Part shown: one piece after another, positions 14,770 to 24,718 of the stretch
Numbering within the stretch: position 1 is the stretch's first letter
Layout: each line of letters starts with the position of its first letter
Origin: Acidimicrobiia bacterium
Lineage (GTDB): Bacteria > Acidobacteriota > Terriglobia > Bryobacterales > Bryobacteraceae
Length of the DNA stretch: 64,000 nt
Reading direction: 5' to 3'
NCBI GenBank assembly: GCA_016871315.1
Contig: VFZE01000015.1
Location: 55,109 to 119,108, forward strand
The notes under the pieces: generated by a model
Database searches by the model: none
What the model saw: only the letters and a program-made list of their open reading frames with translations
Told to the model about the DNA's origin: nothing
Made by a program: the position numbers and the translations under genes

Positions 14770-17685
14770 CTATACGAACGCTTCGTTGGCGACCTTTTCG
14801 GTCACGAAGGCTTCCAGGATGTCGTTGGGCTTGACGTCGCTGAAGTTGGCGAGGGAAACGCCGCACTCCAGACCGTTGCGGACTTCGCTGACGTCGTCCT
14901 TGAAACGCCGCAATCCTTCAATCTTACCGGTGTGCACGACGACGTTGTCGCGCAGCACGCGAACTTCGCAGCCGCGCTGGAGGGCGCCGTCCTGCACATA
15001 GCAGCCGGCAACCATGCCCACCTTGGAAATGCGGAAGGTTTCGCGCACCTCGGCGCGGCCCTTGTAGACTTCCTTGAAGACGGGCTCCAGAAGGCCGGTC
15101 ATGGCCTTCTTGATCTCCTGGGTGAGGTCGTAAATGATGGTGTGCAGGCGAACGTCGACTTTTTCCTGCTCGGCGGTGGCCGAGGCCTGGCGGTCCGGCC
15201 GGACGTTGAAGCCGATGACGACGGCGTCGGATGCGGAAGCCAGCAGAACGTCGGTCTCGGTGATGGCGCCGACGCCGGTGTGGAGCACGCGGATGCGGAC
15301 TTTCTCGTTGGATAGTTTCTGGAGCGTCTCCCCGATCACCTCGGCCGAGCCGCCGACGTCGGCTTTCAGGATGACGTTGAGCTCCTTGATCTCGCCTTCC
15401 TTGAGCTGTTCGTGCAGCGTTTCCAGGCTGACGCGGTTGCTCTTGGCCATCGCCAGTTCGCGGGCCTTGGCTTCGCGGTAGACGACGATTTGCTTGGCCT
15501 TGGCGGTGTCGGTGACGACCTGAAGGGTCTCGCCGACTTCCGGCACGGCGTCCAGACCGAGCACCTCGACCGGAGTGGACGGCTCGGCGAGATCGACGGC
15601 ATCGCCGCGGTCATTGATGAGGGCGCGGACTTTGCTGAAGACGGTGCCGCAGATGAAATGGTCGCCGACTTTGAGCTGGCCGTTGCGGACCAACACGGTG
15701 GCGACGGGACCGCGGCCGCGGTCGAGTTTGGCTTCGAGGATGGTGCAGACGCCGGGGCGGTTGGGGTTAGCCTTGAGCGATTGCATGTCGGCCAGCAGCA
15801 GGATCATCTCCAGCAGCAGCTCGATGTTCTGCTTGGCCTTGGCCGATACGGGGACCATGACGGTCTCGCCGCCCCAGTCCTCGGCCAGCAGACCGCGATC
15901 GCTTAGCTGCTGCTTGATGCGATCCGGCTGCGCGTCCGGTTTATCGATCTTGTTGATCGCGACAATGATGGGCACGCCGGCGGCCTTGGCGTGATCCATG
16001 GCCTCGAGCGTTTGCGGCATGACGCCGTCGTCGGCGGCGACAACCAGCACGACAATGTCGGTGACCTTGGCGCCGCGGGCGCGCATGCGGGTGAATGCCT
16101 CGTGACCGGGCGTGTCGATAAAGACGATCTTCCGGTCGCCGTGCTGAATCTGGTAGGCGCCGATGTGCTGGGTGATGCCGCCGGCTTCGCGCTCGGCGAC
16201 GTTGGTGGCGCGGATGGCGTCAAGGAGCGAGGTTTTTCCGTGATCGACGTGTCCCATCACCGTCACGACGGGAGCGCGCGGAAGCTGATCGCTGGCGTCC
16301 TCGGCCAGTTCGATCTCCATCGTCTTTTCTTCCTCGAAGCTCATGCGGGAGGTCTGCGCCCCAAATGTGCCGGCCACTTCCTCGGCGGTTTTGACGTCGA
16401 GAGTCTGGTTGATGGTGGCGAAGATTTTCTTGTCGACAAGGCGCTTGATGACGATGTTGGCCTTGATGCCAAGCTTTTCCGACAGCTCCTTCACCGTGAT
16501 GCCCTCACCCACGGTGATGTCCTTGTTGACGGCCTCCACCTGCACATCCTTGGGCTTAGTGGAGATCGGCCGCAGTTTGCCTTCTTCAATTTCCCTCTCG
16601 CGCTGCTGAGCGGAACGGGACTTGGGCTGGCGCTTGGTCTCGGTGGGAATGGGCTGTTCGGGCGCCAGCGGCGTGGTGGGATGCATGCCGCGGCCACGTC
16701 CGGGGCGTGACGGACCCGCGGGCACACCGGGTCCGCGAACCAGAGGCTGGCCGGGGCGGATCGGTCCGCGGTAAATCGGCTGGCCAGGCACGGGAGTAGC
16801 GCCTCGCGGCGATCCAGGTCTTGGCGCGGCAGGCTGGCCGGGCATCGCGGAGCGGCCCTGAGTCTGTGTGAGCCGCGCCACTAAATCCGGTCTCGGCGGC
16901 ACAACGGGCCGCGGGGACGGCTGTCCCGCGAGATCTTTTCGGCCCGCAGGTTGTTCGGTTGAGGGCCTGCCAGGGGCGATGACGGTGCTGGGAGGCGCAG
17001 GAGAGGAACTCTTGGCCTGAGGCAGCATCGCCTGAGGCAGCATCGATGGAGCCGGGCTGCCCGGCGCGGCGCGGCGCGGACCCGCTTCTTGTGGAAGCGG
17101 CTGCCGTGGCCCCGAGAGAATCTGCCCGGGCTTTGGACCCGCCGGCGCGGCGGGAGGAGGCGCGGGCTTGCGTGGAAGAATCGACCCTGGAGGCGGCACA
17201 GTTAGCCGGGGCATACCTGCGGGCGAGGGCACAACGGGCCGTGGCGCGGAAGGTGTTGGAGGCTGGGGAGAGCCGGCTGCCGCCAGCGGCGGGCGAATCG
17301 GTTTGGGCGCCGCGGCGCGCGGAGGAAGCTTCATTTGTTCGTGTGGTTCAGGCTCCCCTTTTTCGGGCTCGGCAGGCTGGGCTTGCTCGGCTTCCACGAT
17401 CTCCGCATCGGCGGCCGGAGCCGCGGCCTCTTTGGCGGGCCGGGTTTTGGGTGCAGTTTCCGGTTCGGCCTGCGCGGCTTTCCTTTTCCCCTTCGCAGCC
17501 GGACGCGGCTCCTCCGGCTCTTCCTCAGGACCCAAGCGGCGCCGTATCTCTTCGGCCGTCTCCTCCTCCAGCGAGCTGGAGTGGGTCTTTTTCTCTGTGA
17601 AGCCCAACTCCGGCAGGATCTCGATGATCACACTCGGTTTGACCTCAAGCTCCCGGGCCAACTCGTTGATACGTATCTTACTCAT
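14770..17685 (-). CDS. infB: Translation initiation factor IF-2
   Basis: A 971-residue GTPase that places initiator tRNA on the 30S subunit. An N-terminal IF2_N helix domain ([19 protein letters not shown]) is followed by about 300 residues of low-complexity Pro/Ala/Gly/Arg-rich linker, then a second IF2_N-type domain, then the G domain ([11 protein letters not shown] near residue 480, [16 protein letters not shown]), and the C-terminal beta-barrel and fMet-tRNA domains. The linker includes a tandem MLPQA repeat from a 15-base duplication near 17017-17045. It lies 30 bases after nusA; no ylxR gene is found between them. Confidence 0.97.
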   Translation of the reverse strand: MSKIRINELARELEVKPSVIIEILPELGFTEKKTHSSSLEEETAEEIRRRLGPEEEPEEPRPAAKGKRKAAQAEPETAPKTRPAKEAAAPAADAEIVEAEQAQPAEPEKGEPEPHEQMKLPPRAAAPKPIRPPLAAAGSPQPPTPSAPRPVVPSPAGMPRLTVPPPGSILPRKPAPPPAAPAGPKPGQILSGPRQPLPQEAGPRRAAPGSPAPSMLPQAMLPQAKSSSPAPPSTVIAPGRPSTEQPAGRKDLAGQPSPRPVVPPRPDLVARLTQTQGRSAMPGQPAAPRPGSPRGATPVPGQPIYRGPIRPGQPLVRGPGVPAGPSRPGRGRGMHPTTPLAPEQPIPTETKRQPKSRSAQQREREIEEGKLRPISTKPKDVQVEAVNKDITVGEGITVKELSEKLGIKANIVIKRLVDKKIFATINQTLDVKTAEEVAGTFGAQTSRMSFEEEKTMEIELAEDASDQLPRAPVVTVMGHVDHGKTSLLDAIRATNVAEREAGGITQHIGAYQIQHGDRKIVFIDTPGHEAFTRMRARGAKVTDIVVLVVAADDGVMPQTLEAMDHAKAAGVPIIVAINKIDKPDAQPDRIKQQLSDRGLLAEDWGGETVMVPVSAKAKQNIELLLEMILLLADMQSLKANPNRPGVCTILEAKLDRGRGPVATVLVRNGQLKVGDHFICGTVFSKVRALINDRGDAVDLAEPSTPVEVLGLDAVPEVGETLQVVTDTAKAKQIVVYREAKARELAMAKSNRVSLETLHEQLKEGEIKELNVILKADVGGSAEVIGETLQKLSNEKVRIRVLHTGVGAITETDVLLASASDAVVIGFNVRPDRQASATAEQEKVDVRLHTIIYDLTQEIKKAMTGLLEPVFKEVYKGRAEVRETFRISKVGMVAGCYVQDGALQRGCEVRVLRDNVVVHTGKIEGLRRFKDDVSEVRNGLECGVSLANFSDVKPNDILEAFVTEKVANEAFV

Positions 17686-17715
17686 ATATATACGCGAACA
17701 GCTTTTGTCCGCCGC

Positions 17716-19215
17716 TTACTCCACGTCCTTGTCCAATCGTTTCATCGTATCAGATTCTTCGGAAGCCGGCTCCGGCTCGGGCGCGGTTTCCTCGACAATC
17801 TCCGCCTCTATTTGCGTCTCGGGTAGGGTCTCGGCTTCGAGGCTTTCCCGCGGATCGGCCACCGTGCCTTCCTGCACCACCATCGCCGGCTGGACCTCAA
17901 TCGGCGGCTGAAGTACCGGCTCGGTTGCTTCGCCGCCGGCCATGGCAACTTCAAACTGGTTGTAGTAGGCGATGACGCTTGCCTGGATCTTCTCGACCAT
18001 TTTCGGGCCGATCCCGGGCACCTCTTCCAGCTCCTCCGGCGTCATGGCGCCGAGTTTTTCCACCGTCGCCACGCCCGCCTCGATGAGTTTGGCCACCATC
18101 TTTTCGCCGAGACCGTGGTCCATGAGGACGCTGACAGGAGCGCCGGGAACCACCAGCGCGGCCATTTGCGTTTCCACTTCCTGACGCTTTTCTTCCTCGC
18201 TCTTAATGTCGATCCGCCAGCCGAGCAGCTTGGCGGCCAGCCGCACATTCTGCCCCTTCTTGCCGATGGCCAGCGAGAGCTGCGAGTCGTCGACAATCAC
18301 TTCCATGTGCTTTTCGTTGGGATCGACGATCGCGACTCGGGTGATCTTGGCGGGACTGAGCGCATGCGTGGCGAAGGTGACGGGGTCTTCGCTGTATTCG
18401 ATGATGTCGATTTTCTCGCCTCGCAACTCACGAATGATCGATTGCACGCGCATGCCTTTCATGCCGACGCAGGCGCCGACGCAATCGACGTCACGGTCGC
18501 GGCTCCAGACCGCGATCTTGGTCCGCTCGCCCGCCTCGCGGGCGCAACCCTTGATGACCACGGTGTTGTCGTAAATCTCCGGGACTTCCTGTTCGAACAG
18601 CCTCGCTACCAGGTCCGGGGCGCCGCGCGAGACGATGACGCCTGCGTTCTTGCCGGATTTTTCCACGCTGCGGATGACGCAGCGGACGCGGTCACCGACG
18701 CTGAACGATTCCAGCTTGCTTTGCTCCTTGCGCGGAATGCGGGCCTCCGTCTTGCCCATGTCGACCACCAGATCCTGGCCTTCCATCCGCTTGACCACGC
18801 AGTTGACCAGTTCCCCGACGCGGCCGGCGTATTCACTATGAATCGTTTCGCGCTCGGCCTCTCTCACCTTCTGCAGGATCACCTGCTTGGCCGTCTGGGC
18901 CGAGATGCGGCCAAGTCCTTCGGTCTCTCTCTCAAACCGCAGCACGGAGCCGACCTCGGCGTCCGAGTCGAGTTTGCGCGCCTCATCGAGGGTAAGCTCG
19001 TTCAGGGGGTCGGCCACCTCTTCGACGACGCGCTTGATGATGAACAGCCGGATGGCGCCCGACTTGGGTTCGAACTCCACCTCCATATCCTCATTGGTCC
19101 GGAAATGCTTCCGCGCGGCCACCACCATGGCGTCCTTGACGGCATCCAGGATCACTTGCGGATCGATGCCCTTTTCTTTGCTCAATATCTCGATGGACTG
19201 ATAGATTGATGCCAA
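17716..19215 (-). CDS. nusA: Transcription termination/antitermination factor NusA
   Basis: A 499-residue RNA-polymerase-binding factor. The N-terminal domain (EILSKEKGIDPQVILDAVKD), S1 domain (EYAGRVGELVNCVV) and two KH domains (CVGMKGMRVQSIIREL and AIGKKGQNVRLAAKLLGW) are visible. A helix-hairpin-helix stretch (ELEEVPGIGPKMVEKI) follows, then an acidic Glu/Pro-rich tail. It is placed between rimP and infB as usual. The HhH motif and acidic tail resemble the C-terminal repeats of longer NusA forms. Confidence 0.97.
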   Translation of the reverse strand: MASIYQSIEILSKEKGIDPQVILDAVKDAMVVAARKHFRTNEDMEVEFEPKSGAIRLFIIKRVVEEVADPLNELTLDEARKLDSDAEVGSVLRFERETEGLGRISAQTAKQVILQKVREAERETIHSEYAGRVGELVNCVVKRMEGQDLVVDMGKTEARIPRKEQSKLESFSVGDRVRCVIRSVEKSGKNAGVIVSRGAPDLVARLFEQEVPEIYDNTVVIKGCAREAGERTKIAVWSRDRDVDCVGACVGMKGMRVQSIIRELRGEKIDIIEYSEDPVTFATHALSPAKITRVAIVDPNEKHMEVIVDDSQLSLAIGKKGQNVRLAAKLLGWRIDIKSEEEKRQEVETQMAALVVPGAPVSVLMDHGLGEKMVAKLIEAGVATVEKLGAMTPEELEEVPGIGPKMVEKIQASVIAYYNQFEVAMAGGEATEPVLQPPIEVQPAMVVQEGTVADPRESLEAETLPETQIEAEIVEETAPEPEPASEESDTMKRLDKDVE

Positions 19216-19243
19216 GGGATTCTGCCTCTTCTCTGTTCCGGGA

Positions 19244-19708
19244 TTACCAGTCGAACTTCAGGTTCGCGCGGTTGACCATTGCGAGCGGGACCTCCAGGGA
19301 GGTTCCTCCGCCGGGATCCAGCCGGATCACGTCGTTTTGGAAACCAGCCAGGGTTCCTTCCCAGTGCTTTCTCCCGGCGATTGGTTCACGCAGCACGAGT
19401 TTCACTTTCTTACCCGTGAAGCGCTCGAAATCCTTCGGGCGTGTGAGCTTGCGCTCGACGCCGGGAGAGCTTACCTCCAGCCGGTAGCCGCCTCCGGGGA
19501 CAACATCTTCGACGTCGAGAACGGTGCCGACGTGCTCACTGATCCGCTCGCAATCTTCGTGGGTGACACCTTCCGGTTTGTCGATGTAGATGCGCAGCAG
19601 GCGCTGGGAACCGGAGCCCAGCCATTGGACTTCGACGGGCTCGATCCCATCGGCCCGGCCGGCTCGTTCGACAATCCCGGTGACTTTTTCCACGATGGCT
19701 GCCTTCAT
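19244..19708 (-). CDS. rimP: Ribosome maturation factor RimP
   Basis: A 154-residue 30S assembly factor. The core segment LLRIYIDKPEGVTHEDCERI and the SSPGVERKLTRPKDFERF stretch identify the family. I start it at ATG 19708 (KAAIVEKVTGIVERA). The open frame runs upstream to 19762, but that part is the trkH terminator hairpin and cannot be N-terminal sequence. It is the first gene of the rimP-nusA-infB operon, and its promoter must be in or overlap the trkH terminator region. Confidence 0.93.
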   Translation of the reverse strand: MKAAIVEKVTGIVERAGRADGIEPVEVQWLGSGSQRLLRIYIDKPEGVTHEDCERISEHVGTVLDVEDVVPGGGYRLEVSSPGVERKLTRPKDFERFTGKKVKLVLREPIAGRKHWEGTLAGFQNDVIRLDPGGGTSLEVPLAMVNRANLKFDW

Positions 19709-19738
19709 CACGCGCCCTGGTGTTCCGCTATATGGCCA

Positions 19739-19763
19739 ATAAAAAAGTGGGCTTTCGCCCACT
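19739..19763 (-). terminator. Intrinsic terminator after trkH
   Basis: On the minus strand a 7-base stem (AGTGGGC/GCCCACT) with a GAAA tetraloop is followed by a run of six T residues. It lies about 55 bases past the trkH stop and separates the mqnP-mqnE-trkA-trkH unit from rimP. Confidence 0.9.
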
Positions 19764-19816
19764 CATCGCACCTTAAACCATTTTCATTGTATCACGGAGC
19801 GGCCTGGCTGACACCG

Positions 19817-21259
19817 CTACTTCCGCCAGAATGCAGGCGAAGCCACAACCAGGAACGTGTAAAACTCCAGCCGCCCGGCGAGCATGCTCAGGCTGAGAAC
19901 CCACTTAGCCAGAGGGGGAAGATGGCCATAGTGCTCCGTAGGCCCGACGTTGCCCAGTCCTGGGCCGATGTTGAACATGCAGGCGGCGACGGCGGAGATG
20001 CTGGTGAGCACATCGGCGCCGAGGGCGGCCAGGATCAGGCAGGCGGCGAAGTTGACCATGAAGGCCAAGTAGACCAGGTTCAACAGGATGTGGATGGAGT
20101 TCTCCGGGATCACCTGGTGGCCGAGCCGGATAGAAAAGACGCCGTGCCGCTCCACCATGCGCTTGAACTCGCGGTTCACGACCTTTGTCAGCAGCAGCAA
20201 GCGGGAAACCTTCAACCCGCCGGCGGTGGAGCCGGTGCATCCGCCGGTGAACATCAGCGCCAGCAGGATCAACTGCGCGAGCGGTTTCCATTGCTCGAAA
20301 TCGGCGGTGGCGAAACCGGTGGTGGTGGTGATGGAGGTCACTTGAAACAGCGCGGTTCGAATCGCAGGCTCCAGGCCGCCCTCGAGCAGGCCGGTGGCGA
20401 TCACCACCGTCGCCACCGCCACCACCGCCAGGTAGGCGCGAATCTCGACGTCGGTGAAAAATGACCCGCCCTTGCGCTCCACGAACAGCCGGTAGTGCTG
20501 CGTGAAGTTGATGCCGGCCAGCAGCATGAACACGATGAGAATGTACTCAATCAGCGGGCTGGCGAATCCGACGATGCTCGCGGTGCGCGTGGAAAAGCCG
20601 CCGGTGCCAAGCGTGGAGAATGTGTGGCAGGCCGCTTCGAACGGCTCCATGCCCGCCAGCGACAGCGCGGTGAACAAGGCCAGCGAGAGGGCCATGTAGA
20701 TTTTCCACAAAGCCAGCGCGGTTTCGGTGATGCGCGGCTTCAGCTTCTCCGACTTTGCGCCGCTGAATTCGGCACGGTAGAGTTGCATGCCTCCGGCTCC
20801 CAGCAGCGGCAGAATGGCGATGCCCAGCAGCACGATCCCCATACCGCCCATCCAGTGGGAAAAGTGGCGCCAAAGCTGGACCGGCGGAGACAGCACCTCC
20901 ACGTCGGCAAGAATCGTGGCGCCGGTGGTGGTGAATCCGGAAGCCGATTCAAAAAACGCATCGGTCATCGAATCAAACGCGGGAGTGAAGTAGAAAGGAA
21001 GCCCGCCGAAGAAACTCACCGCCAGCCACACGACGACGACCAGCAGGACTCCTTCGCGCACCCGCAGGTCGGTTTCCGGGGCTCGAAGACCGAGAAACAG
21101 CAAGAGGCCGGGGCCAAGGGTGAGTCCCAGCGAGTAGAGCAACGGGGCCGGCCAGCCGTGGCCGGCGGCGAGCGAAAAGATGACCGGCACCAGCATGGTG
21201 CAGGAAAACACGATCAAGAAGAGACCCAGAATATGGGCGACTCCGGCGAGCCGGATCAC
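19817..21259 (-). CDS. trkH: Potassium uptake protein TrkH
   Basis: A 480-residue polytopic membrane protein that forms the K+ pathway of the Trk/Ktr system. About ten membrane helices and the repeated M1-P-M2 pore segments are seen, with the filter-like glycines in SASGFTTTGATIL, FSTLGTGGFST, TTTTGFATADF and FNIGPGLGNVGP. Its start overlaps trkA by 4 bases (ATGA), giving a stoichiometric pair. It ends shortly before a strong terminator. Confidence 0.95.
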   Translation of the reverse strand: MIRLAGVAHILGLFLIVFSCTMLVPVIFSLAAGHGWPAPLLYSLGLTLGPGLLLFLGLRAPETDLRVREGVLLVVVVWLAVSFFGGLPFYFTPAFDSMTDAFFESASGFTTTGATILADVEVLSPPVQLWRHFSHWMGGMGIVLLGIAILPLLGAGGMQLYRAEFSGAKSEKLKPRITETALALWKIYMALSLALFTALSLAGMEPFEAACHTFSTLGTGGFSTRTASIVGFASPLIEYILIVFMLLAGINFTQHYRLFVERKGGSFFTDVEIRAYLAVVAVATVVIATGLLEGGLEPAIRTALFQVTSITTTTGFATADFEQWKPLAQLILLALMFTGGCTGSTAGGLKVSRLLLLTKVVNREFKRMVERHGVFSIRLGHQVIPENSIHILLNLVYLAFMVNFAACLILAALGADVLTSISAVAACMFNIGPGLGNVGPTEHYGHLPPLAKWVLSLSMLAGRLEFYTFLVVASPAFWRK

Positions 21260-22632
21260 CGCCGTTCCCTTCGGCCCTCGGCCAGGAAAGCCGATTCCAG
21301 CTTCGGAACAATCCTTTCCAGCGTGAAGAAGATGACGCGGTCACCGGCTTCAATCGTGGTCCCGCCGCGCGGCACGATCACTTCGCCCGTGGGACGAACG
21401 ATGGCGCCGACAATCGCCTCGCGGGGCAGAGGAACGTCCTTGAGCTGGCGGCCCACGTAGCGGGAATCGGGCGAGGCGATGAGTTCAATGGCCTCGGCCT
21501 CTTCTTCGCGGAACGTGGTCACCGACAGGACGCGCCCCTTGCGTACGAACTGCAAAATGCGGTCCACGGTGGTGAGCCGCGGGCTGACGTGGGTGCTGAT
21601 GCCGAGCCTCTGCGCCATGGGCAGATAGGTGAGCTTGTTGATGAGCGCGACGACTTTTCTGGCGCCGAGGCGGCGGGCGAGCATTGAGGCGATGAGATTG
21701 TCCTCATCGTCGTTGGTCAGCGCCAGGTAAGCGCCGATCCCCTTGATGTTCTCGTCGGTCAGCGTGGCGGCGTCGGTTCCGTCGCCGTGGACGACGATGG
21801 TCTTGTTGAGAATCTCGGAGATCTTGCGGCAGCGCTGCATGTCCTTTTCGAAGATCTTGACGGCGACGCCCTGCTGCTCCAGTTCCTCGGCCAGCTGAAT
21901 GCCCAGCTGCTTACCGCCAAGAATGAAGACCCGCTCCGGCGCCACCGGCCGCTGGAGTCCCATGAATTCCAGGGTCTGCTCGAACTCATCGACGGCGGTG
22001 ATGATGTAGAGCTGATCGTCGGCCTGCAGCACTTGCGCGCCGTGCGGAATGATGACCTGCGAGCCGCGGAAGATCATGGCGATAAGGGAATTCTTCGGTG
22101 GTCCGGCGCGGTCCAGGTCCACCACCGTCTTGCCCTCCACCCAGCTGCCGCGCTCCACCGTCATGCCGAACAGCTTGACGCGTCCGCCGGCGAACTCGAT
22201 GATGTCGGAGACGCCGGGCGCGCTGAGCACCGGGCGGATGCGCCGCGCCATCTCCGATTCCGGGTGGATGATGAGGTCGATCTTGACGCCGGATTCCTTG
22301 CAGATGCGCCGCCAATGATCGACTTCGTGGGTGCGCAGCCGCGCCACTTTCACCTTGACTTGCGATTCGGCCTGCGCGATCAGGCAGGCCAGCAGGTTCA
22401 CTTCATCGATGCTGGTGACCGCGATCAGCATGTCGGCGTCGCGGATGCCCGCCGCGCGCATTGCCGCCACGGAAGCCGCACTGCCCCGCACAACTTTGGC
22501 GTCGAGGGTCTCTTCCAGGTGCGCGCAACGATCGGAGTCCTGTTCCAGGACGACAATCTCGTTGCCTTCCCGGCTCAGCCGGCGTGCGATCAGCGCGGCC
22601 ACTTCTCCGCCGCCTGCGATCAGGATTCTCAT
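21256..22632 (-). CDS. trkA: Trk potassium uptake regulator TrkA
   Basis: A 458-residue cytosolic gating subunit with two RCK units. Each has a Rossmann nucleotide-binding motif: MRILIAGGGEVAALIARRL at the N-terminus and VFILGGKQLGIQLAEEL near residue 235. Each is followed by a TrkA-C domain, the last being near LPREAIVGAIVRPTGE. NAD(H) binding controls the TrkH channel. It follows mqnE by 9 bases and overlaps trkH by 4. Confidence 0.95.
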   Translation of the reverse strand: MRILIAGGGEVAALIARRLSREGNEIVVLEQDSDRCAHLEETLDAKVVRGSAASVAAMRAAGIRDADMLIAVTSIDEVNLLACLIAQAESQVKVKVARLRTHEVDHWRRICKESGVKIDLIIHPESEMARRIRPVLSAPGVSDIIEFAGGRVKLFGMTVERGSWVEGKTVVDLDRAGPPKNSLIAMIFRGSQVIIPHGAQVLQADDQLYIITAVDEFEQTLEFMGLQRPVAPERVFILGGKQLGIQLAEELEQQGVAVKIFEKDMQRCRKISEILNKTIVVHGDGTDAATLTDENIKGIGAYLALTNDDEDNLIASMLARRLGARKVVALINKLTYLPMAQRLGISTHVSPRLTTVDRILQFVRKGRVLSVTTFREEEAEAIELIASPDSRYVGRQLKDVPLPREAIVGAIVRPTGEVIVPRGGTTIEAGDRVIFFTLERIVPKLESAFLAEGRRERR

Positions 22633-22641
22633 CGGGGCCGT

Positions 22642-23760
22642 TCAGACCAGAACCGTGAAGGTGGCTTCGGTGCGTTCCACCGGCCGGTAGAGCGTGTCCC
22701 GCTCGAACGGCTCGCGTCCGGCTTCGCGGATGAGGCGCAGGAGTTCATCCCGGCGCAGCACCTGTGAGGTGGTGGCGCCGGCGTCATGATAGATTTTTTC
22801 CTCCACCACCGTGCCGTCGATATCATCGGCGCCGAACCGCTGTGCGATTTGGGCGATGCGCTCGGTCATCATGATCCAGTAGGCCTTGATGTGCGGGATG
22901 TTGTCCAGCATCAGCCGCGCCACGGCGATGTTTTTCAGATCCATGAAGCCGGTGGTGCGGTGAATATGCTGGAGGGGTGTGTTGTCGGGATGGAATGCCA
23001 GCGGGATATAGGTGACGAAGCCGCCGGTCTCATCCTGCAACTCGCGCAGACGGACCAGGTGATCGACGCGGTCCTCTTCATTTTCGATGTGGCCGTAGAG
23101 CATCGTGCAGTTGGACTTGAGCCCCACCTCGTGAGCGGCACGCGCGGTATCCAGCCACTGATCGCCGGTGATCTTGTGATCGCAGATGATGCGCCGCACG
23201 CGGTCGCAGAAAATCTCCGCGCCGCCGCCGGGCATCGAATCCATGCCGGCTTCTTTGAGACGCAGCAAGGTTTCCCGGATGCTCAGCCGGGAACGCTGCG
23301 CAAGGTAGGCGATCTCGACCATCGTGAACGCCTTCAGGTGGACCTCGGGATAGCGCTCCTTGAGGCCGCGCAGCATCTGGCAGTACCAGTCCAAGGTCAG
23401 CTCCGGATGCAGCCCGCCGACGATGTGAAACTCGCTGACCGCTTCGCGGTAGCCTTGCCCGGCCACTTCCCAGACCTGCTCGAGCGACATCGTGTATGCC
23501 TTCGGGTCCTTCGCCTTCTTGCCGAAGGCGCACAGGCGGCAGCTTGCGACGCAGACGTCTGTGGGGTTGATATGGCGGTTGACGTTGAAATAGGTACGAT
23601 CGCCATGCAGCCGCTCGCGGACGAGGTTGGCCATGTAGCCGACGGCGAGCAGATCGTGGGAGCGGTAGAGGGTAACACCGTCCTCCGGAGCAAGCCGTTT
23701 GCCCGCGCCGACCTTATCGAGAATCGGCTGCAGGCGGCGGTCTTCCAGTTGAGGTTGCAT
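22642..23760 (-). CDS. mqnE: Aminofutalosine synthase MqnE
   Basis: A 372-residue radical-SAM enzyme that joins 3-[(1-carboxyvinyl)oxy]benzoate to SAM-derived adenosine in the futalosine route to menaquinone. The iron-sulphur motif is CVASCRLC, preceded by the RHINPTDV segment that MqnE and MqnC share. The length and the GGLHPELTLDWY segment favour MqnE over MqnC. It lies 9 bases after the mqnP-type prenyltransferase gene. This argues that the organism uses menaquinone, matching the low-potential bc complex at 38468. Confidence 0.92.
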   Translation of the reverse strand: MQPQLEDRRLQPILDKVGAGKRLAPEDGVTLYRSHDLLAVGYMANLVRERLHGDRTYFNVNRHINPTDVCVASCRLCAFGKKAKDPKAYTMSLEQVWEVAGQGYREAVSEFHIVGGLHPELTLDWYCQMLRGLKERYPEVHLKAFTMVEIAYLAQRSRLSIRETLLRLKEAGMDSMPGGGAEIFCDRVRRIICDHKITGDQWLDTARAAHEVGLKSNCTMLYGHIENEEDRVDHLVRLRELQDETGGFVTYIPLAFHPDNTPLQHIHRTTGFMDLKNIAVARLMLDNIPHIKAYWIMMTERIAQIAQRFGADDIDGTVVEEKIYHDAGATTSQVLRRDELLRLIREAGREPFERDTLYRPVERTEATFTVLV

Positions 23761-23769
23761 GGGAATCGA

Positions 23770-24702
23770 TCAGCGGCCCAGCGCCAGCTCGGCCGCCCAA
23801 AACACAAAGAATACCACGCTCACGTAGCCATTCATGGTGAAGAAGGCGGCGTCGACACGGCTTAGATCATCGGCTTTCACCAGGCGATGCTCCCAGATGA
23901 GCAGCAAGGCGACGACGGCGATTCCGGCAGCCGCCAAGGACCCCAGCCCCAGGCTCTGCTGCAGCGCCACCAGGCTCACCACCATCGCCACGTGCAGCAG
24001 CCGGGACACCCACAACGCGCCGGCGATGCCCAGCCGCCGCGGCAGGCTGAATAGACCCTCGCGCCCGTCGAACTCGTAATCCTGGCAGCCGTAGATGATG
24101 TCGAAGCCGGCGGTCCAAAGCGTCACGGCCGCCGTAAGCCACAAGATGCGCGCGTCCAGCGTGCCCGTGACCGCGATCCAGGCCGCCGCGGGCGCGATGC
24201 CGAGCGCCAGCCCCAGCACCAAGTGGCACCAGCTGGTGAACCGCTTCGTGTAGCTGTAGCCGAGCACGACGGCCATCGCCACCGGCGCCAACTTTAAGCA
24301 CAGCGGATTCAGCATTCCAGCGGCGACAAGAAAAAGCGCCATCGCCGCGATCAGAAACCCCCACGCGAAGCGGGCCGTCAGCGTTCCCGCCGGCAGATGG
24401 CGCAGCTTGGTGCGCGGATTGCGCTGGTCGATGGCCGCGTCCACAATCCGGTTGAAAGTCATCGCCGCCGAGCGTGCCGCCACCATCGCCACCACGATCC
24501 AGATCAGCTTGACGCCCATCGCCGGCCAGTCCAGCCCGGATTCCCGCCGGGCCAGTAGCGCCGCCGTCAGCGCGAACGGCAAGGCGAAGACCGAGTGCTC
24601 GAACTTGATCATCTCCAGCGTCAGCCGGAGCTTGGAAAAGAAACGTTCCCGCGGCGATCTGGCCGGCGCGGGACCGATGGCGTACAATGAGGACTCCGTC
24701 AC
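23770..24702 (-). CDS. mqnP: UbiA-family prenyltransferase, probably MqnP
   Basis: A membrane prenyltransferase of about 310 residues with eight or nine helices. The first Asp-rich motif is seen as NRIVDAAIDQRNPRT and the second as DYEFDGREGLFSLP. The KFEHSVFALPFA start region is typical of the group that prenylates the naphthoate of the futalosine pathway. The frame is open to 25170, but that part overlaps the divergent lipoprotein gene and is not family-like. I choose GTG 24702, with TAGAAT 10 bases upstream and AAGGA just before; ATG 24612 is a shorter alternative. It heads the mqnP-mqnE-trkA-trkH operon. Confidence 0.85.
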   Translation of the reverse strand: MTESSLYAIGPAPARSPRERFFSKLRLTLEMIKFEHSVFALPFALTAALLARRESGLDWPAMGVKLIWIVVAMVAARSAAMTFNRIVDAAIDQRNPRTKLRHLPAGTLTARFAWGFLIAAMALFLVAAGMLNPLCLKLAPVAMAVVLGYSYTKRFTSWCHLVLGLALGIAPAAAWIAVTGTLDARILWLTAAVTLWTAGFDIIYGCQDYEFDGREGLFSLPRRLGIAGALWVSRLLHVAMVVSLVALQQSLGLGSLAAAGIAVVALLLIWEHRLVKADDLSRVDAAFFTMNGYVSVVFFVFWAAELALGR

Positions 24703-24718
24703 GTTCCTTCTTATTCTA
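24683..24718. promoter_or_regulatory. Overlapping divergent -10 boxes of the DUF192 gene and mqnP
   Basis: TACAAT on the plus strand (24683-24688) would start a transcript about 23 bases before the DUF192 ATG. TAGAAT on the minus strand (24713-24718) lies 10 bases before the mqnP GTG. The two start codons are only 15 bases apart, so the promoters must overlap. Confidence 0.4.

Noticed and set aside
16661..17440. Repeat-like, Pro-rich stretch that might be read as a separate repeat element
   Set aside because: It is the in-frame low-complexity linker of IF-2.
20495..21460. Plus-strand open frame opposite trkH
   Set aside because: Composition is His/Gln/Arg-rich as expected for an antisense frame; trkH is certain.
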